NCBI RefSeq assembly: GCF_002563895.1
Contig: NZ_PDJB01000001.1
Coordinates: 913,501 to 977,500, forward strand
Length of the DNA: 64,000 nt
Direction of reading: 5' to 3'
DNA from: Pseudomonas lurida
Lineage (GTDB): Bacteria > Pseudomonadota > Gammaproteobacteria > Pseudomonadales > Pseudomonadaceae
Shown: positions 10,639-19,043 of the stretch, in pieces
Layout: every line of letters starts with the position of its first letter
Numbering within the stretch: the stretch's first letter is position 1
Position numbers and translations under genes: made by a program
The notes under the pieces: generated by a model
Told to the model about the DNA's origin: nothing
The model's input: only the letters and a program-made list of their open reading frames with translations
The model's database searches: none

Positions 10639-11040
10639 ATGGGCACGGACAGCCAAGGCTTTACCCTGGTCGAGCTACTGATTGCCGTGGCCATAACCGC
10701 GGTTGTGGCCGGGATCGCATACCCTGGGTACACCGGCCACATTAAAAGGGCGTATCGCGCCGAGATCGTCGTGTTGTTGACCGACCAGGCTCAGCATCTG
10801 GAGCGCTTTTATGCGAGGAACGGCACTTTTATTGATGCAAGCGACGTCAGTGCGGGCAATGATCGCTATAGAATCACCGCTGCATTGAACCCTCAGGATT
10901 TCCAACTGGTGGCTACGCCCGTCGTCGGCTCGGTGATGACCGGCGACCCTTGCGGCGACTTCAGCCTGACCAGCACCGGTAAGCGAACCAACCCGGGCGC
11001 GGCACCTGACATGTCGCGCAAGCTGTGCTGGGGGCAATGA
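10639..11040 (+). CDS. pilE: Type IV pilus minor pilin PilE
   Basis: A 133-residue prepilin with leader MGTDSQG cut before FTLVELLIAVAITAVVAGIA and the PilE block YRAEIVVLLTDQAQHLERFYARNGTF. The start ATG 10639 has a GAGGA ribosome-binding site eight bases upstream. An in-frame ATG at 10624, overlapping the pilX stop, would add five residues. Two cysteines near the C-terminus (DPCGDF and KLCWGQ) could form the usual disulfide. Last gene of the cluster. Confidence 0.88.
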   Translation: MGTDSQGFTLVELLIAVAITAVVAGIAYPGYTGHIKRAYRAEIVVLLTDQAQHLERFYARNGTFIDASDVSAGNDRYRITAALNPQDFQLVATPVVGSVMTGDPCGDFSLTSTGKRTNPGAAPDMSRKLCWGQ

Positions 11041-11102
11041 TGAAGGTGCTGGATGACTGGGCGCGGGGTGCGCTTGTTCCTATTTATCGGCTGGATCAAA
11101 TG

Positions 11103-12212
11103 ATGGCAGAGCAACAGCAGGTAGTGATTGTCGGTGGCGGAGTCATCGGTTTGTTGACGGCGTTCAACCTGGCGTCCCAAGGGCAGGCGGTGGTGCTGTT
11201 GGAGCGCGCGGGGGTAGGGCAGGAATCCTCTTGGGCGGGCGGCGGCATTGTCTCGCCGCTGTATCCATGGCGCTACAGCCCGGCGGTCACGGCGCTGGCC
11301 CATTGGTCCCAGGATTTTTATCCACAGCTGGCGGAGTGCTTGTTTGCGGCGACGGGGGTTGACCCCGAGGTGCACACCACCGGTTTGTACTGGCTGGACC
11401 TGGATGACGAAGCCGAAGCCCTGGCCTGGGCTGCGCGTGAAGGTCGCCCATTGAGCAAAGTCGACGTGTCGGCCGCCCATGACGCCGTTCCGGTGCTGGG
11501 TGGCGGTTATTCCCAGGCGATCTACATGGCCAACGTCGCCAATGTGCGCAACCCACGCCTGGTCAAATCCCTCAAGGCTGCGTTGTTGGCGTTGCCCGGC
11601 GTGACCGTTCATGAGCAATGCCAAGTGACGGGGTTTGTCCAGAACGCCGGCAATGTGGAGGGCGTGGACACCGCTAATGGGCCGATCTTCGGCGATCACG
11701 TCGTACTTGCGGCGGGGGCCTGGAGCGGCGAGTTGCTCGCTACGTTAGGCTTGTCGCTACCGGTGGAGCCGGTCAAGGGCCAGATGATTCTGTACAAGTG
11801 CGCTTCAGACTTCCTGTCGAGCATGGTCCTGGCCAAGGGGCGCTATGCGATTCCTCGGCGTGACGGACACATCCTGATCGGCAGTACCCTGGAGCATGAA
11901 GGCTTCGACAAGACCCCGACCGAAACGGCGCTGGAAAGCCTCAAGGCGTCGGCGGTGGAGTTGATTCCTGCCTTGGCGGACGCCGAGGTGGTCGGGCATT
12001 GGGCCGGGTTGCGTCCCGGCTCGCCAGAGGGCATTCCCTACATCGGCCAGGTGCCGGGCTTCAAAGGGTTGTGGCTCAACTGCGGGCATTACCGCAACGG
12101 CCTGGTGCTCGCGCCGGCATCCTGCCAGCTGTTTGCCGACTTGCTGCTGGCGCGTGCGCCGATCATTGACCCGACGCCTTATGCGCCTGAAGGTCGGATC
12201 AGCGCTGGATAG
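11103..12212 (+). CDS. thiO: Glycine oxidase ThiO (FAD-dependent)
   Basis: A 369-residue FAD-dependent D-amino-acid-oxidase-family enzyme that oxidises glycine to iminoglycine for thiazole synthesis in thiamine biosynthesis. The dinucleotide-binding motif VVIVGGGVIGLLTAFNLA opens the protein, followed by GVGQESSWAGGGIVSPLYPWRY, typical of ThiO. The C-terminus holds the second FAD contact (HWAGLRPGSPEGIPYIG and GHYRNGLVLAP). I chose ATG 11103; ATG 11100 or earlier in-frame starts would add a tail not seen in the family. No TPP riboswitch is evident. Its end overlaps the convergent small gene by 14 bases. Confidence 0.93.
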   Translation: MAEQQQVVIVGGGVIGLLTAFNLASQGQAVVLLERAGVGQESSWAGGGIVSPLYPWRYSPAVTALAHWSQDFYPQLAECLFAATGVDPEVHTTGLYWLDLDDEAEALAWAAREGRPLSKVDVSAAHDAVPVLGGGYSQAIYMANVANVRNPRLVKSLKAALLALPGVTVHEQCQVTGFVQNAGNVEGVDTANGPIFGDHVVLAAGAWSGELLATLGLSLPVEPVKGQMILYKCASDFLSSMVLAKGRYAIPRRDGHILIGSTLEHEGFDKTPTETALESLKASAVELIPALADAEVVGHWAGLRPGSPEGIPYIGQVPGFKGLWLNCGHYRNGLVLAPASCQLFADLLLARAPIIDPTPYAPEGRISAG

Positions 12213-12432
12213 ACTTCGGCCCTTGTTCCAGGTGCGCCTGGGTGCAATACCACTCTTGACGGGAGCTCAAGGCGCGATCCTGCGGCAGATGCACGCCGCA
12301 GTGAGCGCAGCGCACCATCAGGGCTGCACCGGGCTCGTTGGCGCGTTGCTGTTTGGCGGCCGGGCTTTTGAATTTACGCCAGAACCATACCGCGGCGGCA
12401 ATGACGGCAATCCAGAACAGTAGACGAAGCAT
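12199..12432 (-). CDS. Small membrane protein with zinc-finger-like C-terminus (PP0621-type)
   Basis: A 77-residue protein: an N-terminal transmembrane helix (LLFWIAVIAAAVWFW) followed by a short domain with Cys-x2-Cys (VRCAHCG), then WYCTQAH, so a likely Cys3-His zinc site. It resembles a conserved Pseudomonas family of unknown function that I know as PP0621. It sits downstream of bamD on the same strand but beyond the bamD terminator, so it probably has its own promoter in the 120-base gap. Confidence 0.75.
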   Translation of the reverse strand: MLRLLFWIAVIAAAVWFWRKFKSPAAKQQRANEPGAALMVRCAHCGVHLPQDRALSSRQEWYCTQAHLEQGPKSIQR

Positions 12433-12510
12433 GATGGGCAGATTCTCGACGAGTAATGCGCCAGTTTAGCCAAGGACGTGCCAGGCGCACAGCGCAATAA
12501 TACCGCCCAC

Positions 12511-12540
12511 AAAAAAGGAGCCTCGAAAGGCTCCTTCTTG
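12511..12540 (-). terminator. Terminator downstream of bamD
   Basis: A perfect 8-bp stem AAGGAGCC / GGCTCCTT (12515-12522 with 12529-12536) with a 6-base loop. On the minus strand it is followed by six T, directly after the bamD stop at 12557. Confidence 0.85.
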
Positions 12541-12556
12541 ATGGCGCGGGGTGCAA

Positions 12557-13582
12557 TCAGTCGAACACGCCGAACGTCATGTAGCTGAACCACGAGCGGT
12601 CCTGGTTGTTACCCAGGGCTTGCGGCTCTTCCTCTTCGATCACGTCGCCGTTCTCGTCGTGGGGCTTGAGCTCCGAAGGAATGGCTTCCTTGGCGTCCTG
12701 GTACTGCTTGATCACGTCCTGGTTGGCGCGGGTTTCGCCCGGCGGCAGCGGTGGACGGGACTCGATCAGGCCCAGGGTGTACTTGCTCAGCCACGAGCGG
12801 TTGTCCGCTTCGGCTACTTGAGGCACGAACTGGCCGTCTTGCAGGCTTGGATGGTCAGGGTAGTTGAGCTTGAGGGTTTCCAGGCTGGTGCTGGCCAGCT
12901 CGTCCAGGTGCAGGCGCTGGTAAGCCTCGGTCATCACGGCCAGGCCGTCACCCACGGATGGGGTTTCCTGGAAGTTTTCCACCACATAACGACCACGGTT
13001 GGCGGCCGCTACATAGGCCTGGCGGGTCAGGTAGTAGTGGGCGACGTGGATCTCATAGGAGGCCAGCAGGTTGCGCAGGTAGATCATGCGCTGCTTGGCG
13101 TCCGGCGCGTAGCGGCTGTTGGGGAAGCGGCTGGTCAGCTGGGCGAACTCGTTGTAGGAGTCGCGCGCAGCGCCCGGGTCACGCTTGGTCATGTCCAGCG
13201 GCAGGAAGCGCGCCAACAGGCCGACGTCCTGGTCGAACGAGGTCAGGCCCTTCATGTAGTAGGCGTAGTCGACGTTCGGGTGCTGCGGATGCAGGCGGAT
13301 GAAACGCTCGGCGGCGGACTTGGCTGCTTCCGGCTCGGCGTTCTTGTAGTTGGCGTAGATCAGCTCGAGCTGGGCCTGGTCGGCATAGCGCCCGAACGGA
13401 TAGCGTGACTCCAGTGCCTTCAGCTTCGCTGTGGCGCTGGTGTAGCTATTATTGTCCAGGTCTTTCTGAGCCAGTTGGTACAACTCGACTTCGCTCAGGT
13501 TTTCGTCGACGACTTCCTTTGTTGACGAGCAAGCAGCAGTCATGGCGAGGATGGCGATCAGCAGCAGGTGTTTCACTTGCAT
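12557..13582 (-). CDS. bamD: Outer membrane protein assembly factor BamD (lipoprotein)
   Basis: A 341-residue lipoprotein of the BAM complex, which inserts beta-barrel proteins into the outer membrane; BamD is its essential TPR scaffold. The signal peptide ends in the lipobox MTAAC with acylated Cys18. Five TPR-like repeats follow, starting at [21 protein letters not shown]. The C-terminus is acidic ([13 protein letters not shown]) and longer than in E. coli BamD (245), as in other pseudomonads. Start ATG 13582 puts the signal peptide at the N-terminus; the upstream in-frame codons are ignored. Divergent from rluD. Confidence 0.95.
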   Translation of the reverse strand: MQVKHLLLIAILAMTAACSSTKEVVDENLSEVELYQLAQKDLDNNSYTSATAKLKALESRYPFGRYADQAQLELIYANYKNAEPEAAKSAAERFIRLHPQHPNVDYAYYMKGLTSFDQDVGLLARFLPLDMTKRDPGAARDSYNEFAQLTSRFPNSRYAPDAKQRMIYLRNLLASYEIHVAHYYLTRQAYVAAANRGRYVVENFQETPSVGDGLAVMTEAYQRLHLDELASTSLETLKLNYPDHPSLQDGQFVPQVAEADNRSWLSKYTLGLIESRPPLPPGETRANQDVIKQYQDAKEAIPSELKPHDENGDVIEEEEPQALGNNQDRSWFSYMTFGVFD

Positions 13583-13731
13583 GGCGGCTTGCGTCCCTAT
13601 GACGGCCGCTGTCTTGGGCGGGGCCGTCCTGTTATGATGAGCGCCCCGTTGAAAGCCTCGGGGCAAAAGACGCCGTATTTAACCACAAGCGCGCAGCCGA
13701 AACCAAAGGCTGTGCCACGCCTAGTCTGAGC

Positions 13732-14694
13732 ATGTCCGATAAAATTGAACTTCGCGCAGAGGTGCCGTCCGAATTGGGCGGCCAACGCCTCGATCAAGTC
13801 GCCGCACAATTATTCGCTGAGCACTCGCGCTCGCGCCTTTCCGCCTGGATCAAAGACGGCCGCCTGACTGTGGATGGAGCGGTTATCCGCCCGCGAGACA
13901 TAGTGCATGGCGGTGCGATTCTTGAGCTGACTGCCGAGCAGGAAGCCCAGGGAGAATGGGTCGCCCAGGACATCGAGCTGGATATCGTCTATGAAGACGA
14001 CGACATCCTGGTCATCAACAAACCCGCAGGCCTGGTGGTTCACCCGGCAGCCGGGCACGCTGATGGCACCTTGCTCAATGCCCTGTTGCACCACGTGCCG
14101 GACATCATCAATGTCCCGCGCTGCGGCATCGTGCACCGCCTGGACAAGGACACCACCGGCTTGATGGTGGTGGCCAAGACCATTCAGGCACAGACGCAGC
14201 TGGTCACACAATTGCAAAGCCGCAGTGTCAGCCGCATCTACGAGTGCATCGTGATCGGCGTGGTCGTGGCAGGTGGCAAGATCAATGCACCGATCGGTCG
14301 TCACGGCCAGCAGCGCCAGCGCATGGCGGTGATGGAAGGCGGCAAGCAGGCCGTCAGCCACTACCGTGTGCTCGAGCGTTTCCGTTCCCACACCCACGTG
14401 CGGGTCAAGCTGGAAACCGGGCGTACCCACCAGATTCGCGTGCACATGGCGCACATCAACTTCCCGTTGGTCGGTGATCCAGCCTACGGCGGTCGCTTCC
14501 GTATTCCGCCGGCGGCCAGTGCAACCATGGTTGATTCGCTGAAAAACTTCCCGCGCCAGGCACTGCATGCACGCTTCCTGGAGCTGGACCATCCGACGAG
14601 CGGTAAGCGGATGAGCTGGGAATCGCCTCTGCCAGACGATCTGGTCTGGTTGTTGTCGCTGCTCAAGCAGGATCGCGAGGCGTTTGTCGGGTGA
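13732..14694 (+). CDS. rluD: 23S rRNA pseudouridine(1911/1915/1917) synthase
   Basis: A 320-residue RluA-family pseudouridine synthase acting on helix 69 of 23S rRNA. An N-terminal S4 RNA-binding domain (QRLDQVAAQLFAEHSRSRL) precedes the catalytic domain. The catalytic aspartate is Asp138 in HRLDKDTTGLMVVAKT. Full length for RluD. Its TGA overlaps the GTG start of pgeF by four bases. Confidence 0.96.
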   Translation: MSDKIELRAEVPSELGGQRLDQVAAQLFAEHSRSRLSAWIKDGRLTVDGAVIRPRDIVHGGAILELTAEQEAQGEWVAQDIELDIVYEDDDILVINKPAGLVVHPAAGHADGTLLNALLHHVPDIINVPRCGIVHRLDKDTTGLMVVAKTIQAQTQLVTQLQSRSVSRIYECIVIGVVVAGGKINAPIGRHGQQRQRMAVMEGGKQAVSHYRVLERFRSHTHVRVKLETGRTHQIRVHMAHINFPLVGDPAYGGRFRIPPAASATMVDSLKNFPRQALHARFLELDHPTSGKRMSWESPLPDDLVWLLSLLKQDREAFVG

Positions 14695-15416
14695 ATGACT
14701 GGCTGCTGCCTGACTGGCCCGCGCCGGCTCAGGTAAAGGCCTGCGTCACCACCCGTGCGGGCGGTGTCAGCCTGGCGCCGTTCGACAGCCTCAACCTGGG
14801 CGATCACGTCGAGGATAGCCTTGAGGCCGTCCTTGAAAACCGCCGTCGTCTTACGGATGCCTTTGATATCCAGCCTGCCTGGCTGCGCCAGGTGCATGGC
14901 GTGAAGGTGGTCGAAGCCGACCCTGCTCGTACCGTCGAAGCCGATGGTAGCTGGACCAGTACCCCTGGCGTCGCCTGCACCTCCATGACAGCCGATTGCC
15001 TGCCGGCACTGTTCTGCAACCGCGCGGGCACTCGCGTGGCGGCGGCTCACGCCGGTTGGCGTGGCCTGGCGGCAGGCGTGCTGGAGGCCGCTTTCGAAAG
15101 CCTCGATGCCGCGCCTGACCAGGTGCTGGTCTGGCTCGGCCCTGCGATCGGGCCGCAAGCCTTTGAAGTCGGCCCGGAAGTGCGTGAAGCCTTCATGCAG
15201 CAACTGCCGAGCACTGCCAATGCCTTTGTGCCCAGCCGCAACCCGGGCAAGTTCATGGCCGACATCTATAAGCTGGCTCGTCTTCGCCTCGCTGCGCGTG
15301 GCGTCACGGCTGTCTATGGCGGTGGGTTCTGCACGGTGACCGACCCGCGCTTCTTTTCCTACCGGCGCAGCCCCCGCACCGGGCGTTTTGCCTCCCTTAT
15401 CTGGCTTGACCGCTAG
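14691..15416 (+). CDS. pgeF: Peptidoglycan editing factor / YfiH laccase-domain protein
   Basis: A 241-residue member of the YfiH (DUF152, multicopper-polyphenol-oxidase-like) family. The zinc-site residues lie in TADCLPALFCNRAG, AAAHAGWRGL and WLGPAIGPQAFEVGPEV. Members have purine nucleoside phosphorylase or adenosine deaminase activity in vitro, and in E. coli PgeF limits mis-incorporation into peptidoglycan precursors. Starts with GTG at 14691 inside the rluD stop codon. The rluD-pgeF-clpB order is conserved in gamma-proteobacteria. Confidence 0.92.
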   Translation: MNDWLLPDWPAPAQVKACVTTRAGGVSLAPFDSLNLGDHVEDSLEAVLENRRRLTDAFDIQPAWLRQVHGVKVVEADPARTVEADGSWTSTPGVACTSMTADCLPALFCNRAGTRVAAAHAGWRGLAAGVLEAAFESLDAAPDQVLVWLGPAIGPQAFEVGPEVREAFMQQLPSTANAFVPSRNPGKFMADIYKLARLRLAARGVTAVYGGGFCTVTDPRFFSYRRSPRTGRFASLIWLDR

Positions 15417-15462
15417 ACTCAGTTGATCTGGGTCAACATGGGTTCACATCAACCTTCTGTCG

Positions 15463-15490
15463 CTTGAATCTTCCAGAATCCACCCCATCT
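15463..15490 (+). promoter_or_regulatory. Heat-shock (sigma32/RpoH) promoter of clpB
   Basis: CTTGAA at 15463-15468, a 14-base spacer, then CCCCATCT at 15483-15490. This matches the E. coli sigma32 consensus (CTTGAA, 13-14 bases, CCCATnT) essentially perfectly. It lies about 97 bases upstream of the clpB start, which has an AAGGAAG ribosome-binding site. Confidence 0.9.
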
Positions 15491-15586
15491 ATAAGGGTAT
15501 CTGGCAGGTTTCTTCATTCAGGATGTGTTTATCGCGAGCACACTCGCTCGCACATAGCTCCGGCCTGCTCAAAAGGAAGGTGACTA

Positions 15587-18151
15587 ATGCGTATTGATCG
15601 TTTAACCAGCAAATTACAGTTGGCACTGTCTGACTCGCAATCCTTGGCGGTGGGCCTCGACCACCCGGCCATCGAGCCTGCGCACTTGATGCAGGCGCTC
15701 CTGGAACAGCAAGGTGGTTCTATCAAGCCCTTGCTGATGCAGGTGGGGTTCGACGTCAACAGCCTGCGCAAGGAGTTGAGCAAAGAGCTCGACCAATTGC
15801 CGAAAATCCAAAACCCGACCGGCGACGTGAACATGTCGCAGGATCTGGCGCGCCTGCTTAACCAGGCAGACCGTCTGGCCCAGCAGAAGGGTGACCAGTT
15901 CATCTCCAGTGAGCTGGTGCTGCTCGCCGCCATGGACGAGAACAGCAAGCTCGGCAAGTTGTTGCTGGGCCAGGGCGTAAGCAAGAAAGCCCTGGAAAAC
16001 GCCATCAACAACCTGCGTGGCGGCGACGCGGTGAATGACCCCAATCATGAGGAGTCGCGCCAGGCCCTGGATAAATACACCGTCGACCTGACCAAGCGCG
16101 CCGAAGAGGGCAAGCTTGACCCGGTGATCGGGCGTGACGATGAAATCCGTCGCACCATCCAGGTGCTGCAGCGTCGTACCAAGAACAACCCGGTGCTGAT
16201 CGGTGAGCCTGGCGTGGGTAAGACCGCGATCGCCGAAGGCCTGGCCCAGCGCATCATCAATGGTGAAGTGCCGGACGGCCTCAAGGGCAAGCGCCTGCTG
16301 TCCCTGGACATGGGCTCCCTGATCGCCGGTGCCAAGTTCCGCGGTGAGTTCGAAGAACGCCTGAAATCCCTGCTCAACGAGCTGTCGAAGCAGGAAGGGC
16401 AGATCATTCTGTTCATCGACGAACTGCACACCATGGTGGGCGCCGGTAAAGGCGAGGGTTCCATGGACGCTGGCAATATGCTCAAGCCCGCTTTGGCGCG
16501 GGGTGAGTTGCACTGCGTCGGTGCTACAACGCTCAACGAGTACCGCCAGTACATTGAGAAGGACGCGGCCCTTGAACGTCGCTTCCAGAAAGTGCTGGTA
16601 GAAGAGCCGAGCGAAGAAGACACCATTGCGATCCTGCGTGGCTTGAAAGAGCGCTACGAGGTCCACCATAAAGTGGCGATCACCGACGGCGCGATCATCG
16701 CGGCGGCCAAATTGAGCCATCGCTATATCACTGACCGTCAGTTGCCCGACAAGGCCATTGACCTGATCGACGAAGCGGCCAGCCGTATCCGCATGGAAAT
16801 CGACTCCAAGCCGGAAGTGCTCGACCGTCTCGATCGACGCCTGATTCAACTGAAAGTTGAGTCCCAGGCCCTGAAGAAAGAAGAAGACGACGCGGCGAAG
16901 AAACGCCTGGAAAAACTCCAGGAAGAAATCGTCCGTCTGGAGCGCGAGTATTCGGACCTGGAAGAAATCTGGACGTCGGAAAAAGCCGAAGTGCAGGGAT
17001 CGGCACAGATCCAGCAGAAGATCGAGCAGTCGCGCCAGGAACTGGAAGCTGCACGCCGTAAAGGCGACCTGAACCGCATGGCCGAGTTGCAGTATGGGGT
17101 GATCCCGGACCTGGAGCGCAGCCTGCAGATGGTCGACCAGCACGGCAAGCCTGAGAACCAACTGCTGCGCAGTAAGGTGACCGAGGAAGAAATTGCCGAA
17201 GTCGTCTCGAAGTGGACCGGTATCCCCGTGTCGAAAATGCTCGAAGGCGAGCGCGACAAGCTGCTGAAGATGGAGCACTTGCTGCACCAGCGTGTGATTG
17301 GCCAGGAAGAGGCCGTGGTGGCGGTGTCCAATGCGGTGCGGCGTTCGCGGGCCGGTTTGTCCGACCCGAACCGTCCGAGTGGCTCGTTCATGTTCCTCGG
17401 CCCGACCGGCGTGGGTAAGACCGAGCTGTGCAAGGCCTTGGCCGAGTTCCTCTTCGATACTGAAGAGGCCATGGTGCGCATCGATATGTCCGAGTTCATG
17501 GAGAAGCACTCTGTGGCTCGCTTGATCGGCGCGCCACCAGGCTACGTGGGCTACGAGGAGGGCGGTTACCTGACCGAAGCCGTACGGCGTAAGCCTTATT
17601 CGGTGATCCTGCTGGACGAGGTCGAGAAGGCGCACCCGGATGTGTTCAACATCTTGCTGCAGGTCCTCGAGGACGGCCGTCTGACCGACAGTCACGGACG
17701 TACCGTGGACTTTCGCAACACGGTCATCGTGATGACCTCCAACCTGGGCTCGGCGCAGATCCAGGAGCTGGTAGGTGATCGTGAGGCCCAGCGTGCTGCG
17801 GTGATGGATGCGTTGACCTCGCACTTCCGCCCGGAATTCATCAACCGGGTCGATGAAGTGGTGATCTTCGAGCCTCTGGCGCGGGATCAGATCGCGGGTA
17901 TCACCGAGATCCAGTTGGGCCGCCTGCGCAGTCGTCTGGCTGAGCGTGAGCTGGATCTGGAGCTGAGCAGCGAGGCGTTGGACAAGCTGATCGCGGTGGG
18001 TTACGACCCCGTCTATGGCGCACGGCCGTTGAAGCGTGCGATCCAGCGCTGGATCGAGAACCCGCTGGCCCAGTTGATCCTGTCGGGCAGCTTTATGCCA
18101 GGCACCAGCGTCACGGCGACTGTGGAAAACGACGAAATCGTCTTCCACTGA
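15587..18151 (+). CDS. clpB: ATP-dependent disaggregase ClpB
   Basis: An 854-residue AAA+ Hsp100 chaperone that threads aggregated protein through its ring together with DnaK. Order: N-terminal Clp repeat domain (1-145), first AAA module with Walker A GEPGVGKT at 206-213, coiled-coil middle domain (about 400-525), second AAA module with GPTGVGKT at 605-612, and C-terminal D2-small domain. These positions match E. coli ClpB. Preceded by a strong RpoH promoter and followed by a strong terminator, so it is a monocistronic heat-shock gene. Confidence 0.98.
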   Translation: MRIDRLTSKLQLALSDSQSLAVGLDHPAIEPAHLMQALLEQQGGSIKPLLMQVGFDVNSLRKELSKELDQLPKIQNPTGDVNMSQDLARLLNQADRLAQQKGDQFISSELVLLAAMDENSKLGKLLLGQGVSKKALENAINNLRGGDAVNDPNHEESRQALDKYTVDLTKRAEEGKLDPVIGRDDEIRRTIQVLQRRTKNNPVLIGEPGVGKTAIAEGLAQRIINGEVPDGLKGKRLLSLDMGSLIAGAKFRGEFEERLKSLLNELSKQEGQIILFIDELHTMVGAGKGEGSMDAGNMLKPALARGELHCVGATTLNEYRQYIEKDAALERRFQKVLVEEPSEEDTIAILRGLKERYEVHHKVAITDGAIIAAAKLSHRYITDRQLPDKAIDLIDEAASRIRMEIDSKPEVLDRLDRRLIQLKVESQALKKEEDDAAKKRLEKLQEEIVRLEREYSDLEEIWTSEKAEVQGSAQIQQKIEQSRQELEAARRKGDLNRMAELQYGVIPDLERSLQMVDQHGKPENQLLRSKVTEEEIAEVVSKWTGIPVSKMLEGERDKLLKMEHLLHQRVIGQEEAVVAVSNAVRRSRAGLSDPNRPSGSFMFLGPTGVGKTELCKALAEFLFDTEEAMVRIDMSEFMEKHSVARLIGAPPGYVGYEEGGYLTEAVRRKPYSVILLDEVEKAHPDVFNILLQVLEDGRLTDSHGRTVDFRNTVIVMTSNLGSAQIQELVGDREAQRAAVMDALTSHFRPEFINRVDEVVIFEPLARDQIAGITEIQLGRLRSRLAERELDLELSSEALDKLIAVGYDPVYGARPLKRAIQRWIENPLAQLILSGSFMPGTSVTATVENDEIVFH

Positions 18152-18175
18152 GCCCAGCCTGTTGGCTCATGAGAG

Positions 18176-18206
18176 AAGGCCCCGCACTGCGGGGCCTTTT
18201 TTTTCG
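18176..18206 (+). terminator. Terminator of clpB
   Basis: A perfect 10-bp stem AAGGCCCCGC / GCGGGGCCTT with a three-base loop, followed by a T run, 24 bases after the clpB stop. Confidence 0.92.
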
Positions 18207-18336
18207 ATAGGGCGTTGAACTGTAAGGCAAAGGCTTGTAAAGTGCGCCCCGCAGCAACGTCAGCCCACGGGTTTCTTCTCCCCAAGAAGAAATCAGAAAG
18301 AAGCGCAAATCATTGTCTTAAAAGCAATTTAAAGGG

Positions 18337-18364
18337 TTGACAGGGGTTTTTAAGATTGTAGAAT
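18337..18364 (+). promoter_or_regulatory. Sigma70 promoter of the tRNA cluster
   Basis: A perfect -35 TTGACA (18337-18342), a 16-base spacer and -10 TAGAAT (18359-18364), then a GC-only discriminator (AGCGCGCC). That layout is typical of stringently controlled stable-RNA promoters. It lies about 90 bases upstream of tRNA-Asn. Confidence 0.88.
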
Positions 18365-18452
18365 AGCGCGCCTCAGACACATGAACGTAGCGATACGGAC
18401 AGGTTGAAGAGAAGGTAACACGCAGTAAAAGTTGTACTTTGAAATATGCAGT

Positions 18453-18528
18453 TCCGTGATAGCTCAGTCGGTAGAGCAAATGACTGTTAATCATTGGGTC
18501 CCAGGTTCGAGTCCTGGTCACGGAGCCA
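18453..18528 (+). tRNA. tRNA-Asn (anticodon GTT)
   Basis: A 76-base cloverleaf with acceptor arms TCCGTGA / TCACGGA, D-arm GCTC/GAGC, anticodon loop with GTT, T-loop TTCGAGT and encoded CCA. First gene of the cluster after the sigma70 promoter. Confidence 0.97.
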
Positions 18529-18537
18529 ATTTCAAAC

Positions 18538-18614
18538 CGGGGTATAGCGCAGTCCGGTAGCGCGCCTGCTTTGGGAGCAGGATGTCGGGAGTTCGAATCC
18601 CCCTACCCCGACCA
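18538..18614 (+). tRNA. tRNA-Pro (anticodon TGG), copy 1
   Basis: A 77-base cloverleaf with acceptor arms CGGGGTA / TACCCCG, anticodon TGG in the loop after CCTGC, and encoded CCA. It differs from copy 2 (18790-18866) at only two bases, which pair with each other in the T-stem (G-C here, A-T there). Confidence 0.97.
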
Positions 18615-18619
18615 TATTT

Positions 18620-18695
18620 GGGTCGTTAGCTCAGTTGGTAGAGCAGTTGGCTTTTAACCAATTGGTCGTAGGTTCGAATCCCACACGACCCACCA
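18620..18695 (+). tRNA. tRNA-Lys (anticodon TTT)
   Basis: A 76-base cloverleaf with acceptor arms GGGTCGT / ACGACCC, anticodon TTT, T-loop TTCGAAT and encoded CCA. Five bases after tRNA-Pro copy 1, same transcript. Confidence 0.97.
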
Positions 18696-18759
18696 TTTTT
18701 GAGACCAGTTAACGCTGGAATCGAATCTTAAGATCAGAGGCCAAAAGCACTGATCGAAG

Positions 18760-18787
18760 AAGGCGACTGATAGGTCGCCTTTTTTTT
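18760..18787 (+). terminator. Terminator after the first three tRNAs
   Basis: Stem AGGCGAC / GTCGCCT with a six-base loop and eight following T, between tRNA-Lys and the second tRNA-Pro. It implies that copy 2 is reached only by read-through or has its own promoter; I see no clear -35/-10 for one. Confidence 0.85.
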
Positions 18788-18789
18788 AC

Positions 18790-18866
18790 CGGGGTATAGC
18801 GCAGTCCGGTAGCGCGCCTGCTTTGGGAGCAGGATGTCAGGAGTTCGAATCCCCTTACCCCGACCA
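18790..18866 (+). tRNA. tRNA-Pro (anticodon TGG), copy 2
   Basis: A 77-base near-duplicate of 18538-18614 with encoded CCA. It starts three bases after the T-run of the preceding terminator, so the two are almost fused. Confidence 0.96.
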
Positions 18867-18870
18867 TATT

Positions 18871-18908
18871 AAAAATCCTCGTATCGAAAGATACGGGGAT
18901 TTTTTTTG
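18871..18908 (+). terminator. Terminator after the second tRNA-Pro
   Basis: An imperfect stem of AAAATCCTCGTAT with ATACGGGGATTTT (one mismatch), loop CGAAAG, ending in eight T. Confidence 0.85.
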
Positions 18909-18941
18909 CCTGCTGAAAAGATCAGGTGCGGCGCAAAAAAA

Positions 18942-19030
18942 TGTGGGAGCGGGCTTGCCTGCGATAGCTGGGCCTCAGTCAATACACGTATTGCTGAGCC
19001 ACCGCTATCGCGGGCAAGCCCGCTCCCACA
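18942..19030. repeat. REPIN (two inverted REP hairpins)
   Basis: Outer arms TGTGGGAGCGGGCTTGC and GCAAGCCCGCTCCCACA are perfectly inverted; inner hairpins flank GCGATAGC / GCTATCGC. This is the archetypal P. fluorescens-group repeat, here between the tRNA cluster and ndh. Confidence 0.9.
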
Positions 19031-19043
19031 AGGGTTTGCGTTA

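Noticed and set aside
11041..11102. Possible TPP riboswitch before thiO
   Set aside because: The pilE-thiO gap is too short and has no THI-box CTGAGA or matching helices.
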